The notes beneath the pieces are model-generated. The model was not told the origin of the DNA. It saw only the letters and a list, made by a program, of their open reading frames with translations, and searched no databases. Of a DNA stretch of 64,000 nt, positions 24,420 through 35,684 are shown one piece after another. Within the stretch, counting starts at the first letter, position 1, and the number at the start of each line of letters is the position of its first letter. This DNA comes from Floccularia luteovirens. Taxonomy: Eukaryota > Basidiomycota > Agaricomycetes > Agaricales > Squamanitaceae. The stretch covers positions 434,001 to 498,000 of the forward strand of contig VSJF01000001.1 of NCBI GenBank assembly GCA_009739215.1, read 5' to 3'. Position numbers and translations under genes: made by a program.

Positions 24420-27400
24420 TCACAGCATGCCCATGCCATCTCCGTCATCATCTCCACCCCACCCACTTGCAACCATTTCTTCTTCTTCATCTTGTTGACT
24501 ATGTAGTAAGTCCGGTGAACGCCCTCTCTCAGCATGGTATTTATCAATCCCATTTCTTGACTCTCCATTGACTGCTGTTGTTTTCCCTTCCATTACATCA
24601 CCCGTACTAGATACTTTACTTGATTGTTGTGTAGAGGTTGTCGGGTTACTTGTACCTGGTTTTGTGGTATACCAAGATAGTTGGACAGTTCCAACTGTTG
24701 GAATGTTATTCCCTTTCGCTAGACCCTACGGCAAGGCAGATTTAGATGAGTATATTATTATGACAGGTAGGGGTTCACGAACTTGTTCAGCAGCAGCTCG
24801 AGTCTTGAAAGTAACAACCAAATCTCCACTTTCCCCAACACCAACCGACTCGAGTTGTCCATTCGCCTGTGAGAAACCGGGGAGGGAGGAGATCAGTACT
24901 CATAATCAAGAGAAATAAGTGGTGGAGAAAGAACGAACCTCATACCAATCCTTCACAGCTTGTAGGGCATCCTCGTGCGCATTCTTAAGAAGAAGAGCCT
25001 TCGGTCGGTTATCAAGCTTCATACTCCCTCTCTGAGGAGGTCCACCCCTAATGGCACCACGATAATACCCTCTAGACCCTCTTCCTCTCCCTCCACGATA
25101 TCCACCACGATAACCGCCGTTCCATGATGTTGAAGTCGATGGGTCCGCGGCAGATGTATCTGTGATTCCGAGACTAGCGGCCTGTATCATGTTAGGTTTT
25201 ACCTCCCAAAAAACAATAACCATGAACATAACACGCACCTCAGCTTTCAGCCTCTCCAGCTTCGCTTTCAAATCTTCAGAACTCTCTTCCGTACTTCCTC
25301 CCTCACCAGCAGCTGCACTATGCAGTTCCAACTCCTTATCCAGCCGCTCCCTCTCCCTTTGCTCCTTGTCCCCATTCCTCCCTTGTGTATGCGAGGACGT
25401 GGGCGAAGCTGCCGAGCGTACGGTAGTTGACGAAGGCGATTCATTCGTTGTACTTGTACTTGTGGGTGAGACCGTCATCTCCTCACCCAACTTCCTTAGT
25501 CGAGCCATTATGTTCTTCTTCTCTTCCGGAGATGCAGTTTCCAGCTCCTTCATCAGCGTTTTCTGTTCTGCTATTTGTTGCTCTAACAGCTTTTGCTTGG
25601 CGGCGAGGGTAGATGCGGTTGATGAGGATGAGGGTTGGGTGTTTGTTATCGATAGCGAGCTCTTTTTCGGTGTTGCAGTCGGAGCTCCACTCATAGTAGC
25701 AGCACCTGGTTGTCCCTCCTTCGCAGTCATACCTGCCACTAATGGTGCAGAAGCTGCCAACTTCCTTGCACCAGCCAAACCATGTCCTTCCATAGGCTTA
25801 TGCCAAAATAACTTGACAAACCTATTATTAAATACTGCATCCTCTGATTTCCACGCCTTATGCGCTTCTTCGTGACTTGAAAAACTGACCAAGGCTTTCG
25901 CACTCGGTATATCAATAGCAACATTAGTTACAACCCCGAATTTCTTAAACCATCCATTGATGTGTTCGAGTGTCAGCTTGTCCTCGGGTATCTTCTCAAT
26001 AACGAGAGTTTTATCGGTTCGACGTTCAGGACGGAATTGGTGGGCTTCACCAGGGAAGAAAGAACCACGCCCTCGGTTTGAACCTCTTCCTCCACGGAAG
26101 TTACCAGAACCACGATTGGAATTCGTTGGGGGCCCAATGTCCATCGATGGGTTTGACATGTCGACGTCCATTTGTTGGTTCATATGCGCATATGGATTAT
26201 CGTTCATACCACCAATTGGGTACTGCATAGCGCCGAATCCAGCACCATCATACATAGTCCATATAATACTCCTGTTGTTGTTGTTGTTGCTGCTGCTGCT
26301 GCTGCGGTGGTGGAGGTACCTGCGACTGGTGCTGTTGTTGTGGTGATGTAGGGTCTTCCTGCCCTGGCCTCTGCCCCGATTGTCCTTCTTGTTCTTCTAC
26401 CTGACCTTCACGCGACGGTGCGCTCGGGGTAAGATCTTGTATGACAGGAAGTTCCCCTGACGCATTCGCTGAGTGAACGATGCGGCTCCCATCTTCTCTC
26501 TGTATCCTAGGTAAAACTGGTGGCCGTTGGCTCATCCTCCCTCCAGGTGGTCTCATGTCCATTCGAGATTCGTGTGGATCATACGCACCTCCTCCTCCGG
26601 GACCACTTCCACTGAAAGGAGGTCCTCCCCCATTAGTGTACATGGACATGAATGGCAATGCTGGTCCAGGAATGTGTGAACCATTTAGGGGATAAAGTTG
26701 TGCAGGGATGACAGCGTCATCTCCGTGGCTGTATTTACACATTGCGCCTCGAGCGCAATAACCATTGTCTATAAAAGGAGGAAAGGTCAATAATCCGACT
26801 GACATACAAACGAGAGAGAAAAATATGCTTGAAGTATGAATCGGGACTCACTGTGATAATCACGACAAATCCCCCTCTTTTGGTCAGGTGGTCGATAACC
26901 TCCTTGTTGTTGTCTCCGCCCATTCATATTCATCTGATGGCTACCCATTCCAGGTCCCATACCCATATTCATTCCATAGCCATCCATACTGGTAGAATCT
27001 TTGTATCCATTCATATGCTGTCTATCCCCCGCCCTACCTCCCGCTCCAGTACCCCACCTACCAGAAGACAACGACTCCGGCCTCTCCCCCGGTGGTACAC
27101 CATTCCCACTTCCATACCTCGAAAACTGGCCTTCACTACTCAACCGAGGACCTTTAGCGGGTGGTCGACCATCTCGCTCATCACCCTCCATACTCCGTTT
27201 CCTCACTCTACTCTGCTGCTGGTTTTGTTGCTGTTGCTGACTCTGGTGGACGGAGGTTGGAGTAGGGATGGAAGGAGATAATAGACCGTCAAGTGGGATC
27301 GGAATACCATTGTCGAGTGGTTTGTTTGAGAAGGAAGGGGAAGATGATACTCCATAGGGTAAAAATGATTTTGTGCGGAGGACGGTGAATAGGGTGTCTA

Positions 27401-27824
27401 TGAAGGGAGAACATTCTGTATAAAGAGAATTTTAGAAAATTCAGTCATCTTAGAGGGCAGCAAAGGAAACGAAGCGGGGAGAAAAAATGAGAATAAAAAA
27501 ACTAACCATTTTCCAAGAACTCATCTAGTTGCGAGGTAAGTTCATTTCTCATCGAGCTTTCCGGTACGTTATGTTTGAGTAAAGCAAGGATGTAATCAGC
27601 CAGCGCTCCAGGTTCTGCATCACATCTATGAACATATACATTCCCGATACAACCAGTGCCAAAAAACCCAATGACGCCACCCCATAGAAGAACAAAACAA
27701 TAAAAAAATTCTCGGTCAGGACATCACTTGGTTTTCATAAGATAGAGAAAGATTCTGACATTGGTTCAAGGGTTCTGACAAGCCATGGCTTCAAATGAGG
27801 TGCTGAAGATGGGTCATAGAACAT
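24420..27824 (-). CDS. RBM26: RBM26/RBM27-type CCCH zinc-finger RNA-binding protein
   Basis: RNA-binding protein orthologous to human RBM26/27, which take part in nuclear RNA surveillance. Exon 1 is 27760-27824 and exon 2 27507-27625; splicing gives LEPICDAEPGALADY, which matches the N-terminal PWI-like domain of RBM26. A CCCH finger with C-x8-C-x5-C-x3-H spacing (CRDYHNNGYCARGAMCKYSH) is split by an intron near 26850. Then come a Pro/Gly-rich region, a CAG/CAA-encoded polyglutamine tract (about 26270-26312), an RGG-like stretch, an RRM (KTLVIEKIP, KALVSFSSHEEA, FVKLFWHKP), a coiled coil, a second RGG stretch and a C-terminal RRM (TFKTRAAAEQGLAKG, GTVQLSWYTTKPG). The frame changes at about 26250, explained by a 94-base GTACCT...CAG intron spanning the polyQ, or by one surplus base. 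Confidence 0.9.
26268..26312 (-). repeat. CAG/CAA trinucleotide repeat
   Basis: Read on the minus strand, a run of CAG then CAA codons preceded by proline codons. It encodes about ten glutamines if exonic; a possible 94-base intron would remove it. Triplet tracts like this are length-variable between strains. Confidence 0.8.
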
Positions 27825-28532
27825 AGCACAGATGGTGTCTTGTCAAGTCTTTTGAAAGGTTTTGAATTCGGTGATTGAAAATGTTTTTTGTTTCAGGGAG
27901 TTCGTTATTAAGTCAGATACTGACTGATGGAGTTGTGAATATGATTGGTGTTAGAGAGGGGAGACAGTGATAAGACAGCCTTTGGACTGGACTGACTGAC
28001 TGACCTGGGACGCCCAATGTTCTCGTGACTAAGCTTCGGTTAATTCCGGTCTCTGCAATGTCTCCAATTATTTTACATTCCAAATTCTATTGGAATACAT
28101 CAAAGAAAAAACAAAGAATAGAGACGACAAACGAGGAATATAAAGTTAAAAAAGTCCACAGAAAATTCTAAATGCTACATCATAAAGGTGTAATCGTACT
28201 TGTCACTTGTCTACGAATGAGTAAGCCCATGATTGTTTGATAATTTTGTCTTTGATTTGTTGTGTTAACTGTTGGATACTGGGTGTGGGGTGTATGGATG
28301 GGGAATCGGGGGAATGGAGAGGGTGAGTAATGATAATTAATATTGCAGATAGGATTATAAAGTCGTTAAAATCTTGATTTTTGCTATACGCGAGGTTATT
28401 TTTGGAACTTGGGACAGGTTTGGGTGCCGTCAGAATCGAGATATGGTCGGAAAATCAGTGAATCTGGCCTTCCAAGTGGCGTGTGTTCTTCTTGATCAAA
28501 AAGTATCCCGAACCCACTCACGCTAAGCGAAT
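27825..28532. other. RBM26-like promoter and Mpv17 3' flank
   Basis: About 700 bases between two minus-strand genes. No gene seen; it should contain the Mpv17-family 3' UTR (right) and the RBM26-like promoter (left). A short tandem of the tetramer GACT occurs at about 27990-28003. Confidence 0.5.
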
Positions 28533-29455
28533 TTAGCCTCGGACGCCAATAATTTCTCGCCTATCCTGTTTCTGGTCTTCCTCCGAATTCAATATCGACA
28601 AATAGAGTGTCCAGAAAACACCACAAGCTTGTGAGAAGGGTACACGATAGGGGAGAGGCATGTAACGGAAATTCACGAGCTGTTGCAAAAGGGCAGTAGT
28701 CAGGGTCATAGAAGCCAGTGGAAATTGTTCGGAAGATAAGGGATGTAAGGGACTTACCTGGGCAAGTGGCCAAACTCTCCAGTTTGTGAGGAGGGCAGTT
28801 GGATAGAGGTCTTTAAACTTTTCGCGTATTTGAAGTGGAGTCCTACCCTCCATGATACCCATTGACCCAAGGAAAAGGGCAAGCTGTAGTGGTGTGAAAA
28901 CATGAGTATGTGTGGGATAAGAGTAAAAAATACATACACCAACGGGGGCCATTACGAGTTGATCACAAGCAACACGTTTTGAGAGAGCTCTGAGACTAAT
29001 TTTGGGTGGTGCGGAAGTGAAGCGGGTGCTCACACCAGCAGGAGTGCGAGTGCGAGTTGCAGTGGTAACGGCAAGAGCTCGGAAGGGGAAACGCCGCTCG
29101 AGAAATGCGTTCCAGCGACCCATGAAGGGACCTGAGCAGCATATTGAGTCAGTAGTTGGTGCTCATAAGTCAAGACATACTGATTGCAAGACCAAAGCAG
29201 AAAAATCTTGCTGTGCGTACAAAGTCATATCGGGTGTTATAGTGGGAGTCGTCTTTTCTCGACCACTAAAAAACACAATAATGAGTTGTCAACGTCACAT
29301 TCAGAGACTCAAAAAATGCCACCAACAGTATTCTGAGTAAATTGAGCGACAACGTCACCTAAAGCATTAAGAGTAGCGCCAGTGACGGCAAGCGTAAAGT
29401 GTGGATGAGAATCGAAAGAATGCTGATAAGCTCTTGCAAGAGTAAGAGTTGCCAT
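28533..29455 (-). CDS. Mpv17/PMP22 family membrane protein
   Basis: Small multi-pass protein of the inner mitochondrial or peroxisomal membrane. The chosen start gives MATLTLARAYQHSFDSHP followed by the family pattern TGATLNALGDVVAQ, then RYDFVRTARFFCFGLAISPF and GRWNAFLERRFP, and, after an insertion of about 40 residues typical of fungal members, DQLVMAPVGLALFLGSMG, FKDLYPTALLTNWRVWPLAQ and LVNFRYMPLPYRVPFSQACG close to the C-terminus. About four introns, one with a perfect GTATGT donor. The frame stays open upstream to about 29599, but the internal methionine matches the family start. In yeast and mammals members (Sym1, MPV17) support mitochondrial DNA maintenance. Confidence 0.9.
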
Positions 29456-29740
29456 AAACTGGGCGCCCAGAAAGCGACCTGTATTTATACAAAAACCCAC
29501 AAGGCAGTAGACGGAGCTGTTTACAGAAGCTGTGGAGAGTAGGTTGGGGCGAATGACATGCGTGGTTGAGTCTCCAATGACTAGAGCAGTGAGGAGCACT
29601 GATTTCCGTTTTAAGTAATTGCCATCATTTATTGTTAAGCTTCTATCACGTGATAGACACGGTCACATTGGATAAAAGTAAATAAATTTAGATAAAAGCT
29701 ATCTTATCTCTCAACCACAACCACAACCATTCTATCAACT
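29456..29740. promoter_or_regulatory. Shared divergent promoter, Mpv17-like / secreted protein
   Basis: 285 bases between divergent start codons. Palindromic ATCACGTGAT (about 29647-29656) contains a CACGTG E-box, the target of bHLH factors, about 90 bases upstream of the secreted-protein start. GATAA motifs lie at about 29673 and 29692. Confidence 0.5.
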
Positions 29741-30395
29741 ATGCGTCCTTCCATTTCTATCATCCTCGCCATAATCCCTCTCGCCATAGCCGCTCCTGTT
29801 GATATCGTGCCCATTCACCCACCTTCTCGCCCGCGTTCTCCGTACCCAATGCCATTCTCGATGGGCCTTATTTCAGGAAGAGTACGCAGAGATGTCAATG
29901 CCAACGCGGGTACAGGCCAAGGAGGCCAAGCTCAAGGCGGTTCAGTGACGAATAGCCAGCCTAACGCTATTATACCTGGCGACATCCTTGACGACGCGCT
30001 CTTAGGCGAAAACCTTCCCATCAACATGTTTTCTAGTATGTTCATCTATTCACTGGCTTTACAATTTGTGCTACAACGCCTATCTAGACAACGGTGGTGA
30101 TGGTGGTGAAGCCAGCTCTGGAGACTCCTCTGCAGAGTCATCCCGCCTTTCTGGAGGAAGAGCTTCAAATCGCACAGTTGATTCTAACGTCAACGCTAAT
30201 GCGAATACTGGTCAAGGCGGTAATGCAAGTGGAGGCAATGTCAGCAATTCCGGTGGCCTCATCAATATTTTCTCCAGTGAGTGTTGGAACTTTTATAGTA
30301 GGCGACTGGCTCAAACATTTTTATCAGATAACGCCGGTGACGGTGGCGACGCATATAGCGGCGACAGCGATAGTTGTGCTGGTGGCATCTGCTAA
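29741..30395 (+). CDS. Small secreted Gly/Asn-rich repeat protein
   Basis: 183-residue protein of unknown function. Exons 29741-30035, 30088-30276 and 30328-30395, with introns of 52 and 51 bases. It starts with a classical signal peptide (MRPSISIILAIIPLAIAAP) and has a dibasic Kex2-like site, RVRR, before DVNANAG. Two imperfect repeats follow: VNANAGTGQGGQAQGG and VNANANTGQGGNASGG, plus NNGGDGGEASSGDS and its partner NNAGDGGDAYSGDS. Both introns fall in phase 1 at the same point of the repeat (after IFS or MFS), so exon 2 (189 bases, 63 residues) is one symmetric repeat-bearing exon. Two cysteines occur, both near the C-terminus (CAGGIC). Such low-complexity secreted proteins are common in Agaricomycetes; a wall or effector-like role is only a guess. 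Confidence 0.8.
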
Positions 30396-30759
30396 GCGTT
30401 GCACAATAAAAAGTCTCGCTGTTCCGTAAGTCAAGCATCGAGGACTGTGATCAATGGATGGTATTGCTGGCCATACTATTTTATTACTTATTTATTCTAT
30501 ATCCCCATAGACTATAACCAAACCGCCTCTCATTACTGTACAATAACTAGACGCATATAATTACCTGTACCACTAAAATTTGTATTACCTTTGGAAATTG
30601 TATTAGACACACACCACTATAACCATGAAATTCCTTCAACTTAAGCTTAGAATGCAAGTCCGGGAACGCTATAGGCCTCAGCAACTAAATACCTTGGAAC
30701 TAAATATGGTTCGCTTATTCACAGTGAACTCTAGTGTATGCCAGCCGTAACCAATTCAT
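30396..30759. other. Intergenic, secreted-protein 3' flank
   Basis: AT-rich 3' flank; nothing recognised. Confidence 0.45.
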
Positions 30760-30930
30760 CCCGCAATGTAGCTGAATTTTGAATGCTCTGGCGGAATTTG
30801 ATCTGATCGTGCGCGCGTGTTCCAAGGCACACACCCAAGGTTATCGGCGAGTTCTTTGTATTGTCTAATTTATCTTAACTCGTGGTGATTCATCGCGATA
30901 CCTGCATATTCATGCATCATGCATCCGATT
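30760..30930 (-). pseudogene. Decayed F-box-family gene fragment
   Basis: About 150 bases here align with the neighbouring F-box gene at about 31885-32045 in the same orientation: shared blocks include GAATTTGATCTGAT against GAATTTAATCTGAT, TTCCAAGGCACACA against TTCCATGGCACACA, and ACTCGTGGTGATT against ACTCGTGGTAATT. Small gaps and substitutions break the frame. No F-box or zinc-binding part remains, so this is a relic of a tandem duplicate. Confidence 0.75.
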
Positions 30931-31448
30931 TCGTCTTACCACGTCCTGAAAATGCAAAGTTGAACGTTCTAAAGCGGGGGTACATTGAGGCCGGATAACT
31001 GTTAGTTGTGAGCAGGTGTTATAATTAGAACCTGATTTAAAAGATTGTATAATTGTAGCTTATTTGGACCAAGTGGCCTTAGGTAGGTTTACAGGTCAAT
31101 TTTATCCTTTCCAGCTGCATAAGAAACAACCCATAGATGAAATTTTGACAATTTTTACCTTCCTATACCATATGGTTTCCAACCTATTCTATTCTTATAA
31201 GTATACGTACTGCCCTTGGATGGTACATAATAATATTTCTCCTCTTGGCGCTTTTTTGACAATTAGTTTTTCAGTGATTCAACTGATGTCGATTGTTAAA
31301 TAAAAGTATGTAGGTTTACATTGTTGACAAACTAGATATGGGGAGATTGGAATATATCGGGGCATACAGGACATCTAATTCCTCAGATGCAAATCCGGTG
31401 TATTTCCTCATGGTCACATATAGGTCGTTACTATCCAACTCAGATTTA
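30931..31448. other. Intergenic, F-box gene 3' flank
   Basis: No independent gene seen. An open frame on the minus strand (31316-31528) could be an alternative last exon of the F-box gene. Confidence 0.4.
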
Positions 31449-33699
31449 TCATGGCTGGTACAAGTTAAGGCGAATGAAATTAGAAATCGCCTCTGGCAAT
31501 TGATAGAGAAGAGCGCACCAAGTCCCAATATGCTCCTTCAGTTCTTCGTATGATCCGCCTTTGTGGCAGAGGACACAACATAATGCACCAGATGTCACTA
31601 TGTGAGATCGGAACCTTTCTTCCAACATATTCTTAACCTGGCAAATTTCTGCTCCACACAACACAGCGAAGTCAGAAAATCTACAATGCGTGGGATGTAA
31701 GATCTGACATGGAATCTCTTTCATCAATAATCCGAAAATTGAACGTTTAAAACACTCACGGCTGTTCTCCATGTCATATATCGTCCCATCGGTGGAGTAC
31801 TACAACCTAGACACTGTATGACGGGGTTTTCTCTGTCCATCTGACTGGTTGTGGCAGTTCCTGGGTCTAAACCGCAAAGCAGCACGATCTTCGTAGCTAT
31901 ATTATGAGATCTTTGGTAGAATTTAATCTGATTGAACGTATTCCATGGCACACATTCAACGTTATTGATGAGATCTCTGTACTCTATAGCGTGTCTTGAC
32001 TCGTGGTAATTGGTCACGGCACATGCAGCTTCATGAATGAGGACATTGGGGTAACAAAGAGTGGGACCGTTAACTTGCCGGAAAATTGATGTTGCTAGCA
32101 ATAGTCGAGAAGTGTCCTCATCTCCATCAGTTACATTTGGTAGCATTCGCAACAACTCTAAATCTTTTTTCCGTTTCCAATCTTGACAGATTTCGGGAAG
32201 TTGTTCAACGGCATCCTTGAAACTGTCAATCGTCAACTCTTCGAAAAGCGGTGCATTGTCAATGACGGAACTGAAACATTTGTATGTGTAGAGGTCAACA
32301 GCTGGGGACAGAACAGTATTTAGTGGGAACTGCAGGGCGTAGTTTTGCAAGATCTCGGATAACAGTTTATGTCCCTGCCCGACAACATTCTTTTTTCTGC
32401 CACCAGAAGCCAAGCCCTTGTCCTCTTAAGATTTTCTATCAAAGTTGGCTTGATTTCCAACCAAACTATGCAGAAACCATGAGAGCAACTCAATGATGTA
32501 AGAAATTGAACCAACGTTCTTCGATGGGTGCGTTCTGCTTCATTAATGGATGATTCATAACCATCGGTAATATATCATATTTTTGGATCTCTCTTTCGTA
32601 ACCTTCATTGATTAACTTTTTATTTATCCTGGGCTATAAATCAGAAAAGTTCGTTGTATTGGGAGCAGAATTAGATATCTCACTCATCAGCTTGTGCTCT
32701 ACACGCAGCTTTATATAGTTCATCCTGATATTTTTCCCATTCTTCGTAAGCTTCTTTTTGCTATTGATGTGTTTTATGAATTTGGAATAAACAAGATCTA
32801 TTGGTACTTACCAAAGCCCTTTTTTTACATCTCTCCATTTATTTTGCCAATCTTTTATCGATGAGAATCGCGGGAGATAGAGTTGCAAGTGCTTCGCATG
32901 GATATCATACTATCTTTGTGGTAGTGGAAAGTCTTGTCCTTTCTGTATGGCATACATACATATGGAGCGTACTTATATACTTCACGTAATGAAATGTTTT
33001 CATATCTTTTTAGTTGTTTCTCAGGAATAAAACTGTATGACAACAATCATAAGATTCTTATAGTATGCAATAAACTAGATGACTCACTGTACCACGACAC
33101 ACATGGGGCAAACCTTGACATGCAAACCAAACACAGCGTGAAGTTCTCTACGCGACCCACAGAACTGTAGACAAATAATTCAAATCATCTGCACGGGTGA
33201 AAAGTCAGAATACAAGGCGTACATGGCAGGTTTTATCATAGAGTAAAGCAGCCAATTTTGGCTCACTGACACCACCAAAGCATTTTGGAGCGCATGGTTC
33301 ATTCACGAGAGCGGCCTTCCAGACATGCGCTGCTGAGCGACTCATAAGGATTTGTCTAAGAGCCTTCATAGTACGAGCCAACTGAAGCAAATCATTTGGT
33401 CCGAGTTCTTTGAAAATCTTATTTCTATCAACTTTTAGTTAAGGAGCTCGAAGAAGAAAAATCTTGATGAAACTGTTCACCTCCAATAAGACGTCTAAGG
33501 GTATTTCATGAATTGCCGCCAAATTTGTAGGAATTTAGGGAACCATTTTATCGCTATCAATATTGATTATTGCTTTTCTTTGTTTTTTGGGTTGAGGCGG
33601 ATCCAGATCTATGCTGATTTCAGGACGGACGTTATCCTGAGCAGTTGGTTTAGTGCTGTCTGCTTTAAAGCCTTGGAGCTGGTTGGAACGTCGAGGCAT
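31449..33699 (-). CDS. F-box/zinc-finger protein, disrupted by an in-frame stop
   Basis: Member of the expanded Agaricomycete F-box family (substrate adaptors of SCF ubiquitin ligases). From the N-terminus: a basic Ser/Pro leader (MPRRSNQLQGF), the F-box (EIPLDVLLEIFKELGPNDLL after splicing, then ARTMKALRQILMSRSAAHVW), a CxxC zinc-binding pair (CHFCG and VCPMC about 18 residues later), a long helical part (exon 31724-32413) and a C-terminal CCVLC finger. In this sequence a TAA at 33535-33537 lies in frame between leader and F-box, and no GT-AG intron I can find removes it while keeping phase; nor is there another ATG before the F-box. The gene is therefore either a recent pseudogene or affected by a base error. 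The last exon end is uncertain. Confidence 0.65.
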
Positions 33700-34324
33700 G
33701 TTGGATAGGAAGTGAGACAACAGAAATTGAGAGAAAACTCATTAGAACTAGTGTCACATCACAAGATTTTGTTACATTTCGTGGATATTGTCCCTTTCCT
33801 GAAAGCCTTATAATATCAGCATCTGTTGAAATTTGAAACACGGTCTCTATGGCATTCCTCAAAATGCAGGGTTTGTATTGTGAGTGGCACGGGATGTTAT
33901 CCAGAATTCAAGTTATGAGTTGTCCAATACTCTCCTCTGGATGCAGGTATCCAATCCAGCATCTTTCCATTGTTGTTGCGTATATCCAGCCGTCCAGCAC
34001 TGCTCGCTCTTGATGGCTATCTTGAGCTGGCGTATTTTAACAATCACACTCCTCCTTTCTTATCGATTATACATCTGTTCCTTGATTAATATTATCCCAT
34101 ACATATTGAGATAAACCATGCTGTTATCCAGAGAAAACTTGGATTAGGGGCATTGGCCGCTTATCTTCTGGATAAAGATTAATTTATTTCAAAATTTGAC
34201 CTGTCTTGGCATCCAACACACTAAGCACTGCCCTTCCGATATCCATAATGAAGCTCCCATCTGGGGATCATACCACCGAGTTGCCCATTTCATTCCGATG
34301 GAGAGGGTATAAGCAATCATTAGA
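33700..34324. other. F-box upstream region and PTH2 3' flank
   Basis: 625 bases between two minus-strand genes; open frames here are short and unsupported. No regulatory site recognised. Confidence 0.45.
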
Positions 34325-35406
34325 CTATAATAGCCTCAAGCTACCCGTTACTTGGTTTACTAAATTGACAGGAGCAGGTCCTATCCCCAAAACAGTACGC
34401 GTTCCGGGGTCAACTTGTGTGTGGCCACTAGATTGATGACAGATGAGTATTATCGGGAAGCCAAGGTATACTAGATACGCACGCGTCTCTTATGCTCCTC
34501 ACGCATATTCCCAGTTCTCGTGCGCGGGCAGTTAGACTATCAAGTTCTGCATCCGATTTTGCCTTCAGAGCGATCTTTGCTTGACTGTTCGAATATAATA
34601 ATTCAACAGCGTGATTCAAGGTTGAACGCGTGAACATACCCCGTTATTTCCCAATGTCGGACTAGCTGAAAGATTTTGAAAGTGTGATTTGTTTCTTCCT
34701 ACAAGATGTGGTGGAGGTTAGGTTAACATACTTGTGGATTTTTTGCTGTAAGGGCTTTGTAACATGCGAGGGTTGCGTGCCTATTTATAAATAGTATGAA
34801 AAGACGTGAAAGAAGTTGTAGAATGTGTTAGAGGTATAAATGATAGAGAGATGGGGAAGCTCACCCGCACCTGCGTGGAATATACTGATCAGTGTGTAAT
34901 TGTTAAAATTATAGAAGGACACTTACTGTGCCGCAATTTTACCAGGTGTCATATTGAGATCTGTGCGCACGACTAGAACCTGGACAGCGGTCGACACGAG
35001 CATTCAAAGATATGGTAATGAAACAGATTAGTAAAGGAACCAGTTCATCAAGGTAAACCCAAAAGTGGAATGTTGGCTTGACACTTGCCATTTTACACTG
35101 TTCAAATAGACCGGGTGTTACAGATGCAAGGTTTCCATCGTTAGCAGACTCATCGTCTTCATCTTCATCTCCACTGCTATCATTATTCTGACTATCCCCA
35201 GCCTTATTATCACGACCCACACCCGGACTCACGCCATGCTTCCTCGACGTAGTCATACTTGTTGACAACGCGCCAAGATGATATCCCAATGTTAATGATA
35301 CCACACATAGGGCAACTCCAACTGAAACTGGGTGTAATAGTTAATAAACTGACATGCGCAGGCAAATACATCTTTCATACTGACTGTTATAGCTAGAGGG
35401 TGTCAT
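34325..35406 (-). CDS. PTH2: Peptidyl-tRNA hydrolase 2
   Basis: Releases tRNA from stalled peptidyl-tRNA. Exon 1 is 35385-35406 (MTPSSYN plus one base), exon 2 is 35089-35321. Splicing yields an N-terminal hydrophobic helix (IGVALCVVSLTLGYHLGAL), a membrane anchor seen in other Pth2 proteins, then an acidic linker. The catalytic domain has CKMVLVVRTDLNMTPGKIAAQ, CGHATLACYKAL, QAKIALKAKSDAEL, GICVRSIRDAGHTQVDPGTRTVLGIGPAP and ends VTGSLRLL, all typical. The third exon is joined through a GC-AG intron (34980-35088, GCAAGT donor); the GT alternative would lose a residue and the conserved MVLVV. Divergent from HAS1. Confidence 0.93.
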
Positions 35407-35684
35407 TTCAGTGGAAGAGATTTTTCTGTCGGCAAACTCCGGCAAATTTCTCGCAAAAGCTGGCTTGAGAAGAAATTCTATGATTTCGTTATTTCAAGCT
35501 GCTAGCAGTACCAATATTGGGTTTTACTGAACGAAAGAGAAAGGAGAACAAAAAGCCGTCGAGTAAGGTCGTTAAAGTAGACGGAATTCAATTCAAGGCC
35601 TACATCTTATCCAGTTAAAGCTCCGATCAAAAGGAGGAATGAATATAATTTTTGTGGATTAAGTAACTTTTCTTGAAGAAACAA
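35407..35684. promoter_or_regulatory. Shared divergent promoter, PTH2 / HAS1
   Basis: 278 bases between divergent starts; no specific site recognised. Confidence 0.5.

Noticed and set aside
25162..25875. Long plus-strand open frame of 237 codons
   Set aside because: Antisense shadow of the RBM26-like gene; composition mirrors its low-complexity exon.
29456..29599. N-terminal extension of the Mpv17-family protein
   Set aside because: The frame is open but does not resemble the family; the start at 29455 gives the expected N-terminus.
33884..34436. Plus-strand open frames between the F-box gene and PTH2
   Set aside because: The right-hand one is antisense to the PTH2 last exon; the left one has no support.
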